Positions 35,430 to 45,082 of a stretch of 64,000 nt of DNA are shown here, piece by piece. The stretch lies in the NCBI GenBank assembly GCA_947500645.1, contig CANMSD010000001.1, forward strand, positions 682,001 to 746,000, read 5' to 3'. The stretch's first letter is position 1. The number at the start of each line of letters is the position of its first letter. This DNA is from an uncultured Erythrobacter sp. Its GTDB lineage: Bacteria; Pseudomonadota; Alphaproteobacteria; Sphingomonadales; Sphingomonadaceae. A program made the position numbers and the translations under genes. Below the pieces are notes generated by a model. That model was not told where the DNA came from, made no database searches, and saw nothing but the letters and a program-made list of their open reading frames with translations.

Positions 35430-37493
35430 ATGCGTTTGGGAATCGATGTTGGAGGCACGTTTACAGACCTGCTCCTCCATGACGAAGGTAGCGGGCAGAC
35501 CTTCCGTGCGAAGACCCCGTCCACTCCGGAAGATCAATCGATCGGCGTGGCTAAGGGCGTAAAGCTGATCTGCGAGCGGGCTGAGATCGATCCCGATGAT
35601 ATCGAGCTGATCCTTCATGGGACGACAGTTGCCACCAATGCCGTCCTCGAAGCCAAGGGAGCGCGCGTCGGCCTGCTGGTGACCGAAGGCTTCGAATATA
35701 CCCTGCATCTCGCAAAATCATGGACGCCGGGGCCGCTGTTCGGCTGGATCGTAATGGATAAACCGGAACCGTTGGCCTCGCTCGCGGATACGCGAGGCAT
35801 CCCGGAACGGATGAGCGCCCGCGGTGAAGTGTTACGCGCGCTCGACATGGATGCGGCGAAGGCGCAGATAGACGAGCTGTGCGGCTCGGGGATCGAAGCA
35901 CTGACGATCTGCTTGATGCACAGCTATGCCAATGCCGACCACGAACGGCAGTTGGCGGCCTATGTGACCGAGGCCTATCCCGACATTCCGGTTTCGCTTT
36001 CATCCGATATTCTGCCTGAATTCCGCGAATATGACCGCGCGATCACCACGGTGATGAACGATTATGTCCGCCCGATCATGACCAATTATCTGTCTCGCAT
36101 CGAGGATCGGCTCGACAAGGAACAGGTGCACGCACGGTTGCACATCGTGCGCTCGGATGGCGGATTGATGAGCGCCGAGGCCGCTTCGGAACGTCCGGTG
36201 CATACCGTGCTGTCCGGCCCAGCCGGAGGCGTCACGTCCACGGCAATGATCGCTCGGCGTACGGGTTATGACAAACTACTGGCATTCGACATGGGCGGGA
36301 CTTCCACCGATGTGTCGGTAGTTATCGATGGCAAGCCGGTGATCTCGCGCTCGACCGAAGTGGGCAGCTTCCCGGCCAAGGTTCCCACGCTTGACGTGCG
36401 TAGCGTGGGTGCTGGTGGCGGATCGATCGCGGCCGTCGCCGAGCTGACCAAATCGCTGCGCGTCGGTCCGCAAAGCGCAGGCGCGATGCCCGGCCCGGTG
36501 GCCTATCGGCGTGGCGGCACGAAGCCTACGGTTAGCGATGCCAATGTCGTGCTCGGCTATCTCCCACCGGTCCTGCTCGGCGGAGATATGGAGCTCGACG
36601 TGGACGGCGCGACCGCAGCTGTGGGCACGATTGGTGAACCGCTAGAGCTGTCGCCGGAAGACGCGGCGCAGGGAATCATCGACATCGCCAATGAAGTGAT
36701 GCTGGGCGCGCTGCGCGACATTACGGTGCAAAAGGGCCTCGACCCGCGGGAGTTCGGGATCGTCGCGTTCGGCGGGGCCGGACCGCTACACGGCAATGCC
36801 ATGGCCGAGCTGCTCGGCTGCTACCCGGTGATTATCCCGGCCAATCCCGGTGTGCTGTCCGCCCTCGGGTTCCTCGAAGCCGAATTCAAGAACGAATTCG
36901 TCCAGACTTTCATCCGCCAGGTCGCCGAGATCGACGCGCAGGATGTGTGGAGCCGCTTTGCCGAGCTTTCCGGTAAGGCGCAGACATGGCTCGTCGAAGA
37001 AGACGTTGCGGAATCGGATCGCAAAATCGCCTATTCGATCGACTTCCGCTACGAACAGCAAGGCTTCGAAGTGACTGTCGAAGTCGATCCCGCGCTGGTC
37101 GAAGCGGCAGGAAGTCTGGACCCGGTTGTCGCCGATTTCCACGATGTCCACGAACGTCTCTACGGCGTGCGTTTCGACGTTCCGGTGGAGCTGGTCGCTC
37201 TGCGCGTGGTTGCTACCGGCGCAACGCCGCCGGTCAACGCAGAAACCTATGCCGGCGTTCAGGGTACGCTTGAGGAGGCCCTGATCGAAACGCGCAAGGG
37301 CTATTTCCGCAATTCATGGTACGATACGCCGCACTATGACCGCGATAGGATCGCGCCGGGCACCAAAATTCCGGGGCCTGCGATCATTCGCCAGTACGAC
37401 ACCACCTCGGTGTTGCTGCCCGATCACACCGCCGAAGTGAACGACGATGGCGACATACTGATCTGGCCGACAGACAATGGGAGGACCAATTGA
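35430..37493 (+). CDS. hyuA: hydantoinase/oxoprolinase family subunit A
   Basis: A 687-residue HyuA protein with the N-terminal ASKHA-type nucleotide/phosphate motif GIDVGGTFTDLLL and the second motif FDMGGTSTDVSV near residue 288. It pairs with subunit B downstream (the stop and next start share one base, TGATG). HyuAB enzymes use ATP to open cyclic amides such as N-methylhydantoin, 5-oxoproline or caprolactam; relatives carboxylate ketones. The downstream N-carbamoylsarcosine-amidase-like gene and NCS1 permease favour a hydantoin-like imide over acetone-type carboxylation, for which a third subunit would be expected. Confidence 0.92.
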   Translation: MRLGIDVGGTFTDLLLHDEGSGQTFRAKTPSTPEDQSIGVAKGVKLICERAEIDPDDIELILHGTTVATNAVLEAKGARVGLLVTEGFEYTLHLAKSWTPGPLFGWIVMDKPEPLASLADTRGIPERMSARGEVLRALDMDAAKAQIDELCGSGIEALTICLMHSYANADHERQLAAYVTEAYPDIPVSLSSDILPEFREYDRAITTVMNDYVRPIMTNYLSRIEDRLDKEQVHARLHIVRSDGGLMSAEAASERPVHTVLSGPAGGVTSTAMIARRTGYDKLLAFDMGGTSTDVSVVIDGKPVISRSTEVGSFPAKVPTLDVRSVGAGGGSIAAVAELTKSLRVGPQSAGAMPGPVAYRRGGTKPTVSDANVVLGYLPPVLLGGDMELDVDGATAAVGTIGEPLELSPEDAAQGIIDIANEVMLGALRDITVQKGLDPREFGIVAFGGAGPLHGNAMAELLGCYPVIIPANPGVLSALGFLEAEFKNEFVQTFIRQVAEIDAQDVWSRFAELSGKAQTWLVEEDVAESDRKIAYSIDFRYEQQGFEVTVEVDPALVEAAGSLDPVVADFHDVHERLYGVRFDVPVELVALRVVATGATPPVNAETYAGVQGTLEEALIETRKGYFRNSWYDTPHYDRDRIAPGTKIPGPAIIRQYDTTSVLLPDHTAEVNDDGDILIWPTDNGRTN

Positions 37494-39274
37494 TGACCGT
37501 TTCCGTCGACCCGATCACACTCGACATTATCGAGAACGCGCTGTCCAACGCGCGCAGCGAGATGGACACCACGCTGAAACGTATTTCACTGTCACCGGTG
37601 ATCCGCGAGCAGAACGATGCCTTCCCGATGATCTGCAATGAACGCGGGCAGATGGTGGTGGGCCAATTCGGCTCCTATATTCCCGGTGTCGTCTCGCAAT
37701 ACGAGGACAACATCAACGAAGGCGACGTGTTCGTCTGGAACGATCCTTATGCCTGTAAGGGTTCGATCTCGCACAACAACGATTGGTGCGTGATGATGCC
37801 CGTCTTCCATGAAGGCGTACTGGTCGGCTACAGTTCCATGTTCGGGCACATGATTGATGTCGGTGGCAAAGTCCCCGGATCGATGCCCTTCGATGCCCGC
37901 TCTATCTGGGAAGAAGGGCTGCGCATCCCGCCGGTCAAGATTTACGAGAAGGGTGAGCTAAACGAAGGCGTGCTGAGCATCATGCTCAATAATTCGCGCA
38001 CGCCCGATTCCAACCGGTCTGATCTGATGGCGCTCATCGCCGGATGCCGCACGGCGGCGAAACGGATCGGCGAGATTTGCGATCGGTTCGGACGCGACAC
38101 TTACCTGTCGGCCTGCGACCTGCTGCTTGATCGTACTAAGGTCGCGATGCTCGCTCTGATCCACAAATATATCCCAGAAGAGCCAGTCTCCTTCACCGAC
38201 TATGTCGATGATGACGGGCGCGGCAACGGGCCGTTCAAAATGGTCCTGTCGATCTATCGCAAGGGCGATATCGCGGTGTTCGACTGGACCGGCACCGACG
38301 ACCAGGCGGAAGGCCCGATCAACTTCCACATCCACGAAGGACTCTGTAAACTTTTCTTCGGCGTTTACATGATCATGGCCTTCGATCCGGACATGCTGTT
38401 CAACGAAGGCTTCTACGACCTGTTCGAAGTAATCCTGCCCGAAGGCAGTCTGCTCAATCCGCGCTTCCCCGCGCCGCTGGGCAACCGCCTCAACACGCAT
38501 ACCCGATTCTTCGATTGCCAGGCGGGCGCGCTGGGCCAGCAGGCGCCGCACCTTTCCATGGGCGCAGGCTATGGCACCAGCCCGCATTTCATCTTCACGG
38601 GGCAGGACAAGGACAACAAGTATTTCCAGCTGATGGAACTGCTGTTCGGCGGGGTTCCGGGTCGCCCGCGCGGCGACGGACTGGACGGGCATGCCTGGTG
38701 GCCGCTCTTCAGCGCGACCCCGATCGAATATATCGAGAACTACTATCCGGTAGTCGTTGAGAACTATCGTCCGATCAAGGATAGCGGCGGTGCCGGCCTG
38801 CATCGCGGCGGGGCAGGAATCGAGAAGACCTATCACCTGCTCGAGCCAGGCGAGGTTTCAATCCATGACGACCGCGAAACAGTGCCGCCATGGGGTATCA
38901 ACGGAGGCCTCTATGGCGGCACGTCGAGCAAATGGCTGCTGCGCAAAGGCAGCGATACGCCCGAGCGTATCCCCTCCAAGATCGACGATCTGCCGGTCAA
39001 TCCGGGCGACAAGATCATCTACCGCACCGCAGGATCGGGCGGCTGGGGCGATCCGCTGGAGCGGGAAGCCGCGTTGGTGGTGCGCGACGTTGCGCGCGAT
39101 CTCGTTTCACCGGAACGGGCCAAATCGGACTATGGCGTGGTGGTGACGACGGATGGCCAGCTCGACGAGGTCTCGACAGCCGCGCTGCGCAAGTCCATCC
39201 GCGAGGAACGGGGCGAGCCAGAACGGTTCAGCTTCGGCTACTTCCCCGATGAAGAGGCAGTTGCTGCGGAATGA
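37493..39274 (+). CDS. hyuB: hydantoinase/oxoprolinase family subunit B
   Basis: A 593-residue HyuB protein, with metal-binding and dimer segments such as NDPYACKGSISHNND and the C-terminal GSGGWGDPLERE typical of the family. It forms the catalytic complex with subunit A for ATP-dependent opening of a lactam or imide ring. ATG 37493 is used; a TTG one codon earlier is less likely. Its stop overlaps the start of the cysteine hydrolase gene by 4 bp, so ring opening and the following amide cleavage are coupled in expression. Confidence 0.93.
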   Translation: MTVSVDPITLDIIENALSNARSEMDTTLKRISLSPVIREQNDAFPMICNERGQMVVGQFGSYIPGVVSQYEDNINEGDVFVWNDPYACKGSISHNNDWCVMMPVFHEGVLVGYSSMFGHMIDVGGKVPGSMPFDARSIWEEGLRIPPVKIYEKGELNEGVLSIMLNNSRTPDSNRSDLMALIAGCRTAAKRIGEICDRFGRDTYLSACDLLLDRTKVAMLALIHKYIPEEPVSFTDYVDDDGRGNGPFKMVLSIYRKGDIAVFDWTGTDDQAEGPINFHIHEGLCKLFFGVYMIMAFDPDMLFNEGFYDLFEVILPEGSLLNPRFPAPLGNRLNTHTRFFDCQAGALGQQAPHLSMGAGYGTSPHFIFTGQDKDNKYFQLMELLFGGVPGRPRGDGLDGHAWWPLFSATPIEYIENYYPVVVENYRPIKDSGGAGLHRGGAGIEKTYHLLEPGEVSIHDDRETVPPWGINGGLYGGTSSKWLLRKGSDTPERIPSKIDDLPVNPGDKIIYRTAGSGGWGDPLEREAALVVRDVARDLVSPERAKSDYGVVVTTDGQLDEVSTAALRKSIREERGEPERFSFGYFPDEEAVAAE

Positions 39275-39897
39275 GCGATCTGGGCGAGAATTACGCGAAA
39301 GCGTTCGGCAAGAAGGCTGGCTTTGGCAAGAAACCAGCGCTGGTGCTGGTCGATTTTGTCGAGGGATATTTCGACCCCGGCTGCGATCTCTACGCCAATG
39401 TCGAAGATACTCTGGCCTCGGCTTTGCGGGTGCGCGAGGCGGCTCATGCGGCAGGTATCCCTATCGTGCTCACCAATGTGGTCTATCACCCCTCCGCGGT
39501 TGATGGCGGGCGCTTCTACGAAAAAGCGAAGCCGCTGCGCTATTTCGTCCAAGGCAATCGGATGGGCGCCTGGCCCAAGGGTCTCGAACCTACTGCGGAC
39601 GAGCTGATCATCTCAAAGCAGTATCCCAGCGCGTTCTTCGGGACGTCGTTAGCCTCGACGCTGACCGCCATGGGCGTTGACAATGTCATCCTCACCGGCC
39701 TGACGACGAGCGGCTGCATCCGCGCATCCTGCGTCGATTCCATGTCTCATGGCTTCATCACCACTGTCGTCCGCGAGGCGGTTGGCGACCGGCATGACGA
39801 TCCGCATGAGGCGAACCTGTTCGACATGGAAGCAAAGTATGCCGATGTCGTTTCGGAAGCCGAGATTATCGCGCATCTGCAGGCTCTGTCCGACTAA
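39271..39897 (+). CDS. isochorismatase-superfamily cysteine hydrolase (N-carbamoylsarcosine amidase-like)
   Basis: A 208-residue amidohydrolase with the full triad D28 (LVLVDF), K116 (ISKQYPSAFFGT) and nucleophile C149 in GLTTSGCIRAS, including the cis-peptide region before it. TTSGC is typical of N-carbamoylsarcosine amidase and related N-carbamoyl or maleamate amidases. After HyuAB, hydrolysis of an N-carbamoyl amino acid to amino acid, CO2 and NH3 is the straightforward reading. Maleamate hydrolysis is another option because a maleate-isomerase-like fold is encoded at 25 kb. Confidence 0.9.
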   Translation: MSDLGENYAKAFGKKAGFGKKPALVLVDFVEGYFDPGCDLYANVEDTLASALRVREAAHAAGIPIVLTNVVYHPSAVDGGRFYEKAKPLRYFVQGNRMGAWPKGLEPTADELIISKQYPSAFFGTSLASTLTAMGVDNVILTGLTTSGCIRASCVDSMSHGFITTVVREAVGDRHDDPHEANLFDMEAKYADVVSEAEIIAHLQALSD

Positions 39898-39927
39898 GAA
39901 ACACGTAATAACGATTGGGGGACAGGG

Positions 39928-41241
39928 ATGATCGAGCGGCTCAAAGAGTGGTGGACGCTCGACCCTGCAGAGCAGGTCGACGATGCCGATAACCCGCACG
40001 CGCCGCTACGGGACGACCAGCGACGCGATACCTTTCCGCTGCTGACACTGGCCTTTGGCTGGGGTTTCCTGATTACCGGACTGATTGTGGGCGGCGCGCT
40101 GGGCAATGGCTTGCCGATCGGCGACGCGATTGCTGCGTCGTTCCTTGGCAACAGCGTCAACTTTGTGATCGGCGCTTTGGTCGGCTACATCGGCTACAAG
40201 ACGGCCCTCAACAGCGGCCTGCTCTATCGCAAAGTATATGGATCGACCGGCTCGATCGGGCCGGTGTCCTTCATCTCGCTGCTGACCATCGGATGGCAGG
40301 GCATCATTGTTGGCGCTTTCGGTTTTGCATGGGCCCAGAGTTTCGAGAGCGGCACCTTTTATGCCGTCGCGATCTTCGGTGGGTTACTCTTCACGGCGAC
40401 AACCTACAAAGGGGTCAAGGGGCTCGAAATCATCAGCATACCGGCGACCATAGTGTTGATCATCGTCGGGCTCTATGCCGCCTGGCTCAATGTCAGCCTC
40501 GCAGGCGGCTGGGGCGATTTCCTCGCGATGTCCGAAGCGAATGCGACCAAGGAGCCGCTCACACTGGTGCAGGCGACCAATCTCGTCATCGGCTCATGGA
40601 TTGTGGGCGCGATCGTGATGCCCGAATATACGCGTTTCGCGAAGAAGGCTTGGGTGGCCATTGCCATCCCCTTCGTGGTGCTGATGGTAGCCCAATGGTT
40701 CCTGCAGATCGTCGGCGCGATGGGAGGCGTGGTTTCCGGTACGCCCGACTTTACCACCTACATGCTCGCGCAGGGGGCTTTCATCGGCATGGTGGGCGTG
40801 ATCGCGATGAGCCTGGCGCTGTGGACCACCGGCGATGCGAACCTCTATCTGCCCGCGATCCAGACCTCGAGCATCTTCGGTCTTCCCAAAGGCGTGACGA
40901 CCGTTATCTGCGGTGTGATCGGCACGATCCTTGGCCTCGGCATTTATCAGGAATTCATTTTCTGGATCGACCTGCTGGCGAGCATCGTTCCGCCAATCGT
41001 CGGGCCACTGCTGGTCGACTACTACCTGACCGACCGCAAACGATACGACGCCGATGCTGCCGAACAACGCGCCGAGCGCAAATGGAACCCGGTCGCATTC
41101 ATCGCCTACGCAGCGGGTGCCGCAAGCACTTTTGTAGCCCCGGAATGGTCGGCAAAGGCCCTCGTCGGATTAGTCGCGGCGATTGTCGTCTACTGGCTGC
41201 TCCGTCAACTCCAGCGTGTCACTGGACGTGAGATGGCCTGA
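39928..41241 (+). CDS. NCS1-family permease (cytosine/purine/hydantoin type)
   Basis: A 437-residue membrane protein with about 12 hydrophobic helices. The N-terminal cytosolic segment with NPHAPLRDDQRRD and the SFLGNSVNFVIGALVGYIGYK region fit the CodB / hydantoin / allantoin permeases of the nucleobase-cation-symport-1 family. It imports a nucleobase-like or cyclic amide solute with Na+ or H+. It is the last gene of the hydantoinase operon, 30 bp after the hydrolase, and so probably carries the same imide substrate. A GGGGACAGGG ribosome site precedes the ATG. Confidence 0.88.
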   Translation: MIERLKEWWTLDPAEQVDDADNPHAPLRDDQRRDTFPLLTLAFGWGFLITGLIVGGALGNGLPIGDAIAASFLGNSVNFVIGALVGYIGYKTALNSGLLYRKVYGSTGSIGPVSFISLLTIGWQGIIVGAFGFAWAQSFESGTFYAVAIFGGLLFTATTYKGVKGLEIISIPATIVLIIVGLYAAWLNVSLAGGWGDFLAMSEANATKEPLTLVQATNLVIGSWIVGAIVMPEYTRFAKKAWVAIAIPFVVLMVAQWFLQIVGAMGGVVSGTPDFTTYMLAQGAFIGMVGVIAMSLALWTTGDANLYLPAIQTSSIFGLPKGVTTVICGVIGTILGLGIYQEFIFWIDLLASIVPPIVGPLLVDYYLTDRKRYDADAAEQRAERKWNPVAFIAYAAGAASTFVAPEWSAKALVGLVAAIVVYWLLRQLQRVTGREMA

Positions 41242-41264
41242 GCGACAATCGGCCGCAGCCAGGG

Positions 41265-42287
41265 TTAGAGGCGATGCGGATACCGCTCGGCGAGGACCTT
41301 CTTGTGAATGTCCGGCAGTTCTTCTGCGCTATGCACCTTCTTGCCGCGCGCCAAGGTGGCCAGGAACTCAGGATCGTCGGTCGTGTATCCCATCCAGGGC
41401 TTCTCATAGGCCTTGTTCGCACCCATCAACGCATATTGCGCACGCACTGACGGCGTATCGGGATCCATCACGCCCTCGCGGTCACAGGTCCAGTTGTTCT
41501 CCGTAAAGCGCGGCTGATGAAGGCCCGGCTCGTTGTAAATCCCCCCGCTGTAGAGAATGAGCTCGTCACCCCAGTTCTTGATCAGGGTCGTGCGTGGAAC
41601 GTCTGCTGAATCATTGGCAAACTGTTCTTCGCCTACCATGCGCGAACCACCCAGCGGATAGGTCAGGAAGTTCTCGACGAACATATAGTCCTCAAGCTTC
41701 ATCATCTTGCCAGTGAGCTTGTTCTTCAGCTCGGTGACCGGCTCCATCGTCTCCGGGTCAAGATACACGGCAGTATACATCGAGCGCATGAGCGCAGTGC
41801 CTTCGGGAAAATCGCCAAATTCCTCTTTGGTCGGCACTTGCAATTGCCAGGTAAACATAGATGCAATGCCGAGCGTCAACGCGCCTGGCTCGTCATATCG
41901 AGCGAGCACCATGCGCGCGAGCATGGGCACGTAAATTCTATCCCCTACCAGGCTGCAAGTCATTTTCAGCTTTGCGAGGTTGTTATGGAGCGGGTCTTCA
42001 AGATCGAAATTCCCGGTTTGCGAAGCGGTCCACGGTTCGCCGGAATCCATTTCGCCTTTCAAGAACTCGCGCGGTCGGCTGGTGAAGGCGTTGAACACCT
42101 CCTCTTCCTCGACCGCTGCCTTTCCAGCCTCGCCTCCGGTCTTCGCTGCCATGGCGTTCGCCCGGCCCAAAGGTGCCATCGCAGCCAGCCCGGCTATACC
42201 CGCCATCCCTCCGATCAGCGACCGACGAACCGGATCGTGATCCCCGTCAGACAATTGCAGTTTCGATTTCGGATTAAAGCCAGACAT
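41265..42287 (-). CDS. DUF1838-family Tat-exported protein (copy 1)
   Basis: A 340-residue protein with a twin-arginine signal (DPVRRSLIGGMAG, then a hydrophobic stretch, cleavage near residue 45). The mature part looks like the DUF1838 family of unknown function, with FDLEDPLHNNLAKLKMT, SMFTWQLQ, MRSMYTA.YLDPETMEPV and NKAYEKPWMGY. It has a full-length paralogue at 45.1 kb, and the two flank a TonB-dependent receptor. Tat export suggests folding or cofactor loading before transport to the periplasm. The mature protein is rich in Trp and Tyr but shows no classical catalytic motif. Confidence 0.82.
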   Translation of the reverse strand: MSGFNPKSKLQLSDGDHDPVRRSLIGGMAGIAGLAAMAPLGRANAMAAKTGGEAGKAAVEEEEVFNAFTSRPREFLKGEMDSGEPWTASQTGNFDLEDPLHNNLAKLKMTCSLVGDRIYVPMLARMVLARYDEPGALTLGIASMFTWQLQVPTKEEFGDFPEGTALMRSMYTAVYLDPETMEPVTELKNKLTGKMMKLEDYMFVENFLTYPLGGSRMVGEEQFANDSADVPRTTLIKNWGDELILYSGGIYNEPGLHQPRFTENNWTCDREGVMDPDTPSVRAQYALMGANKAYEKPWMGYTTDDPEFLATLARGKKVHSAEELPDIHKKVLAERYPHRL

Positions 42288-42627
42288 TAAGATTCTCCGT
42301 AGCTGGAGTTAGGTCACCATAAACCCGCATAGGGTCAACCACTTCCATGTGTGCGAGCACGCAATTCAGCAACAGTGTGCGATGACGGATTTCTCGGCAG
42401 GTGAATTGGCGGGTCGAATCGAGTTCAGCAAACTTTGCTTTTTCTCCCACGGCATTCATGATTCAGAAGAAAAATCCACACCACCGCTTCGCTTCGGTAT
42501 TGAGTTTGAAGCGGGTCGCACAGAGAACTATTCACCAGATGAGAATTCACTCCAACCTTTTACATTGCATCCTGCCAGCAGGCTTATGCTCATTGCATAA
42601 ATAATGAGGAAGTCGACCAGTTGGGGG
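42288..42627. promoter_or_regulatory. divergent intergenic region between DUF1838-like gene and TonB receptor
   Basis: A 340-bp gap without a credible gene. It is noticeably richer in A/T than its surroundings. It lacks the TTATCCG element found at the other promoters of the island. Near the left gene it holds ACCC-GCATA-GGGT (within 42323-42336), a different short dyad. CCGCTTC (42484-42490) and GAAGCGG (42508-42514) form a 7-bp inverted repeat with a 17-nt spacer. Both divergent promoters must lie here. The different motif content suggests control separate from the first 41 kb. Confidence 0.5.
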
Positions 42628-44949
42628 ATGATAATGCAACAAATATCTAGAAATTCGAAGAAATTGCTTGTTGCGAGCATGATGGCGAGTGCTGCGTTTG
42701 CCCTCCCGACGAGCCAAGCCTCGGCGCAGGACAACGACGAGGCCGCTAGCACGACAAACGAAGGTGTCATTATCGTGACGGCTCGTAAGCGCGAGGAATC
42801 GCTTCAGGATGTGCCGATCTCCATCACGGCTATTTCAGGCGATGAATTGCGGGAACAGAACGCGTTCAGTTTCGAAGATATCGCACAATCAACCCCTGGC
42901 CTCACATTTGAAGAAGCAGCCGGTGTGTCGGCACCGACCATTCGAGGCCTAGCGCAAACCGATCAGGGAGCGTTCACCAGCAACGTCGGCATTTTCCTTG
43001 ACGGTGTGTTTCTCAACAGCCGTTCTTCGATAGAATTCGCAAATCTCGATATTGCACGTGTGGAAGTTCTAAAAGGTCCACAAAGTGCGCTTTACGGACG
43101 CGACACCTTCGCTGGCGCAATCAATTATGTCACGCGAGAACCAGAGTTTGGCAGCTTCGGCGGATATGTGCAGGGCGATATCGGCTCGGACGAGCGATAT
43201 GGCCTCAAGGGCTCACTCAACATACCGATTGGCGAAGCAGTCGCTGTGCGCCTTTTCGGGGGATATAGCTCCTTCGATGGGACCATCGAAAACGAACGGG
43301 GCGGCGACAATCTGGGCGGATATGACAAGCGCCTCACCTTTGGGGGCTCAATCTATGCAGAGCCCACTGATGGGATGCGCATAAAGGTCTTCTTCGCGCG
43401 GAATGAAGTCGAGGAAGATCAGCCGCCTTTGCGTAGGACGCCATTCACCGCAAACACCGCCGGGACAGAAATTACCAATGCGAACGGCACTTTCTTCACA
43501 CTTTTCGAAGGCGATGTGCCCACTTTCGAAACCGTTGATCTAGACCCACGAGGCGTGGGTAACGATGGCTACCTTAATCTCGGCTATTTCAATATCGAGA
43601 TGGATCTGCCCTTCGCTACATTCACGGGCAATTATTCCTACTCAGAATCGAGCTACAGCACCTTTATTGACAATGGCGGTGATGCAACGGCGATCAATCG
43701 CCCTCTATCTCCGTTCCTGGCAACGCCATATTCGGCGCAATTCTTTACCAATCAGTCCGGTGATGCCTCCAGACAGCATGCGGTAGAGATGAAATTCACA
43801 TCTCGCGAAGATAGCGATATCTTCTGGACGGTCGGGGGCTCGTTTTACGATCTTGCGACGGGCGGAATCACATCCAGTTTCGCGACCTTGCTTGCGGACC
43901 CTTCCACAACGGAAATCATCACGCGTGTTCCACGGCGTTTGGAACAGGAGGCTTTCGCCATTTATGGCGCTTTGACTGTTCCGATAGGTGATCGCCTGAA
44001 CATCGGCGGTGAAATTCGCTACACCGATGAATCCCAGCTACAAACCGGCATAACCGAGATTTTCTTTATCCCAGGATTTCCGGTGATCACCACCAGCGAT
44101 GGTGTTGATTTCGACTATTGGACTGGACGCGTATCGGTGGACTACGAAGTAGCGCCCGACGTTCTGGTCTATGGTTACGCCGCCAGGGGTTTGAAAACCG
44201 GTGGCATCAATGTTGGTCGACCAGAGGACGATCCGTTTTTTCAGTTCGACCCTGAAACCAACTGGACATACGAACTTGGTGTCAAATCCCAACTTTGGGA
44301 TGGCCGTGCGACAGTTAATGCGGCGGTATTCTATATCGACTGGCAAAATGTCCAGATTCGCGCGCCTGGCTCGCTAACAACAGTTAATGCCGTCATTAAT
44401 GGTTCCAGCGCCACCAGTAAGGGCATCGAGGTTGATACAGCCATCCAAGTGACCGATAACTTCACCGTAACCGCTGCGGCCTCGTATACCGATCCCACGT
44501 ATGACTCAGGCTTTCAAGATGGCAGGTTGAACGCTGCTTGCCCCGCACTAGTAGCGACGCCAACTGCCTGTACCACTGACGTTGGAGGCAACCAGATAAC
44601 GCGGACATCGAAGTTCCAGTTTTATGGAAGTGCGACCTACGAAATTCCCGATGTGGTTGGTGATTTCGGAGCCTTTGTCCGTGCAGATTACAGCCACCGG
44701 GGAAAGCAGTTCCCGCTTGGCGCCAACTTGGCACGAACCGGTGCGATCGATCTGGTCAACGCCAGAATTGGCTTGCGCAGTGACACATACACCATTGCCG
44801 CATGGGTCGATAACCTGTTCGACAAGGAATATAACGCCAGGGTCCTGATGCTCGGTTCGCCAACAGCACCGATCCCTGGCGCCGTGCAGGCCAATGTCTT
44901 CAGGGGGAATGGGCGGACTTTCGGGTTAACCGCAAGCGCCAACTTCTGA
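42628..44949 (+). CDS. TonB-dependent outer-membrane receptor (copy 2)
   Basis: A roughly 773-residue receptor with a Sec signal peptide ending about ASAQ, a plug domain (VTARKREESLQDVPISITAI, then VEVLKGPQSALYGRDTFAG, in part) and a barrel ending in SANF. ATG 42628 or 42634 is used: both follow a G-rich ribosome site and give a compact signal peptide. An in-frame ATG at 42604 would add eight polar residues. It resembles copy 1 at 26.9 kb but has a different promoter. A strong terminator follows. It is flanked by the two DUF1838-like genes, suggesting that those periplasmic proteins act on or deliver the same imported compound. Confidence 0.93.
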   Translation: MIMQQISRNSKKLLVASMMASAAFALPTSQASAQDNDEAASTTNEGVIIVTARKREESLQDVPISITAISGDELREQNAFSFEDIAQSTPGLTFEEAAGVSAPTIRGLAQTDQGAFTSNVGIFLDGVFLNSRSSIEFANLDIARVEVLKGPQSALYGRDTFAGAINYVTREPEFGSFGGYVQGDIGSDERYGLKGSLNIPIGEAVAVRLFGGYSSFDGTIENERGGDNLGGYDKRLTFGGSIYAEPTDGMRIKVFFARNEVEEDQPPLRRTPFTANTAGTEITNANGTFFTLFEGDVPTFETVDLDPRGVGNDGYLNLGYFNIEMDLPFATFTGNYSYSESSYSTFIDNGGDATAINRPLSPFLATPYSAQFFTNQSGDASRQHAVEMKFTSREDSDIFWTVGGSFYDLATGGITSSFATLLADPSTTEIITRVPRRLEQEAFAIYGALTVPIGDRLNIGGEIRYTDESQLQTGITEIFFIPGFPVITTSDGVDFDYWTGRVSVDYEVAPDVLVYGYAARGLKTGGINVGRPEDDPFFQFDPETNWTYELGVKSQLWDGRATVNAAVFYIDWQNVQIRAPGSLTTVNAVINGSSATSKGIEVDTAIQVTDNFTVTAAASYTDPTYDSGFQDGRLNAACPALVATPTACTTDVGGNQITRTSKFQFYGSATYEIPDVVGDFGAFVRADYSHRGKQFPLGANLARTGAIDLVNARIGLRSDTYTIAAWVDNLFDKEYNARVLMLGSPTAPIPGAVQANVFRGNGRTFGLTASANF

Positions 44950-44982
44950 TCCGCGGCTTGATTGGATGAACGGGGGGGAACG

Positions 44983-45024
44983 GGGAAGAAGACCGTGGGG
45001 GTTACGGTCTTCTTCCCTTGTTTC
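44983..45024 (+). terminator. rho-independent terminator after TonB receptor copy 2
   Basis: A perfect 14-bp stem (GGGAAGAAGACCGT at 44983-44996 and its complement at 45004-45017) with a 7-nt loop is followed by TTGTTTC. It starts 33 bp after the receptor stop and precedes the DUF1838-like gene, which must then either have its own promoter in the remaining 58 bp or depend on read-through. Confidence 0.85.
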
Positions 45025-45082
45025 AAAAGCTCGAGCCTTAATACGAAAGTGATCGTCTGACACTCGACCGTTGGAGTTTATC

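Noticed and set aside
37958..38836. A 292-codon minus-strand frame inside hydantoinase B.
   Set aside because: Antisense shadow rich in Glu, Val and His with no family resemblance; hydantoinase B is unambiguous.
8675..39897. A classical aerobic nicotinate pathway (NicC-like monooxygenase, NicF-like amidase, NicE-like isomerase).
   Set aside because: The isomerase-like protein lacks both catalytic cysteines, no 2,5-dihydroxypyridine dioxygenase is visible, and the amidase is coupled to hydantoinase genes instead.
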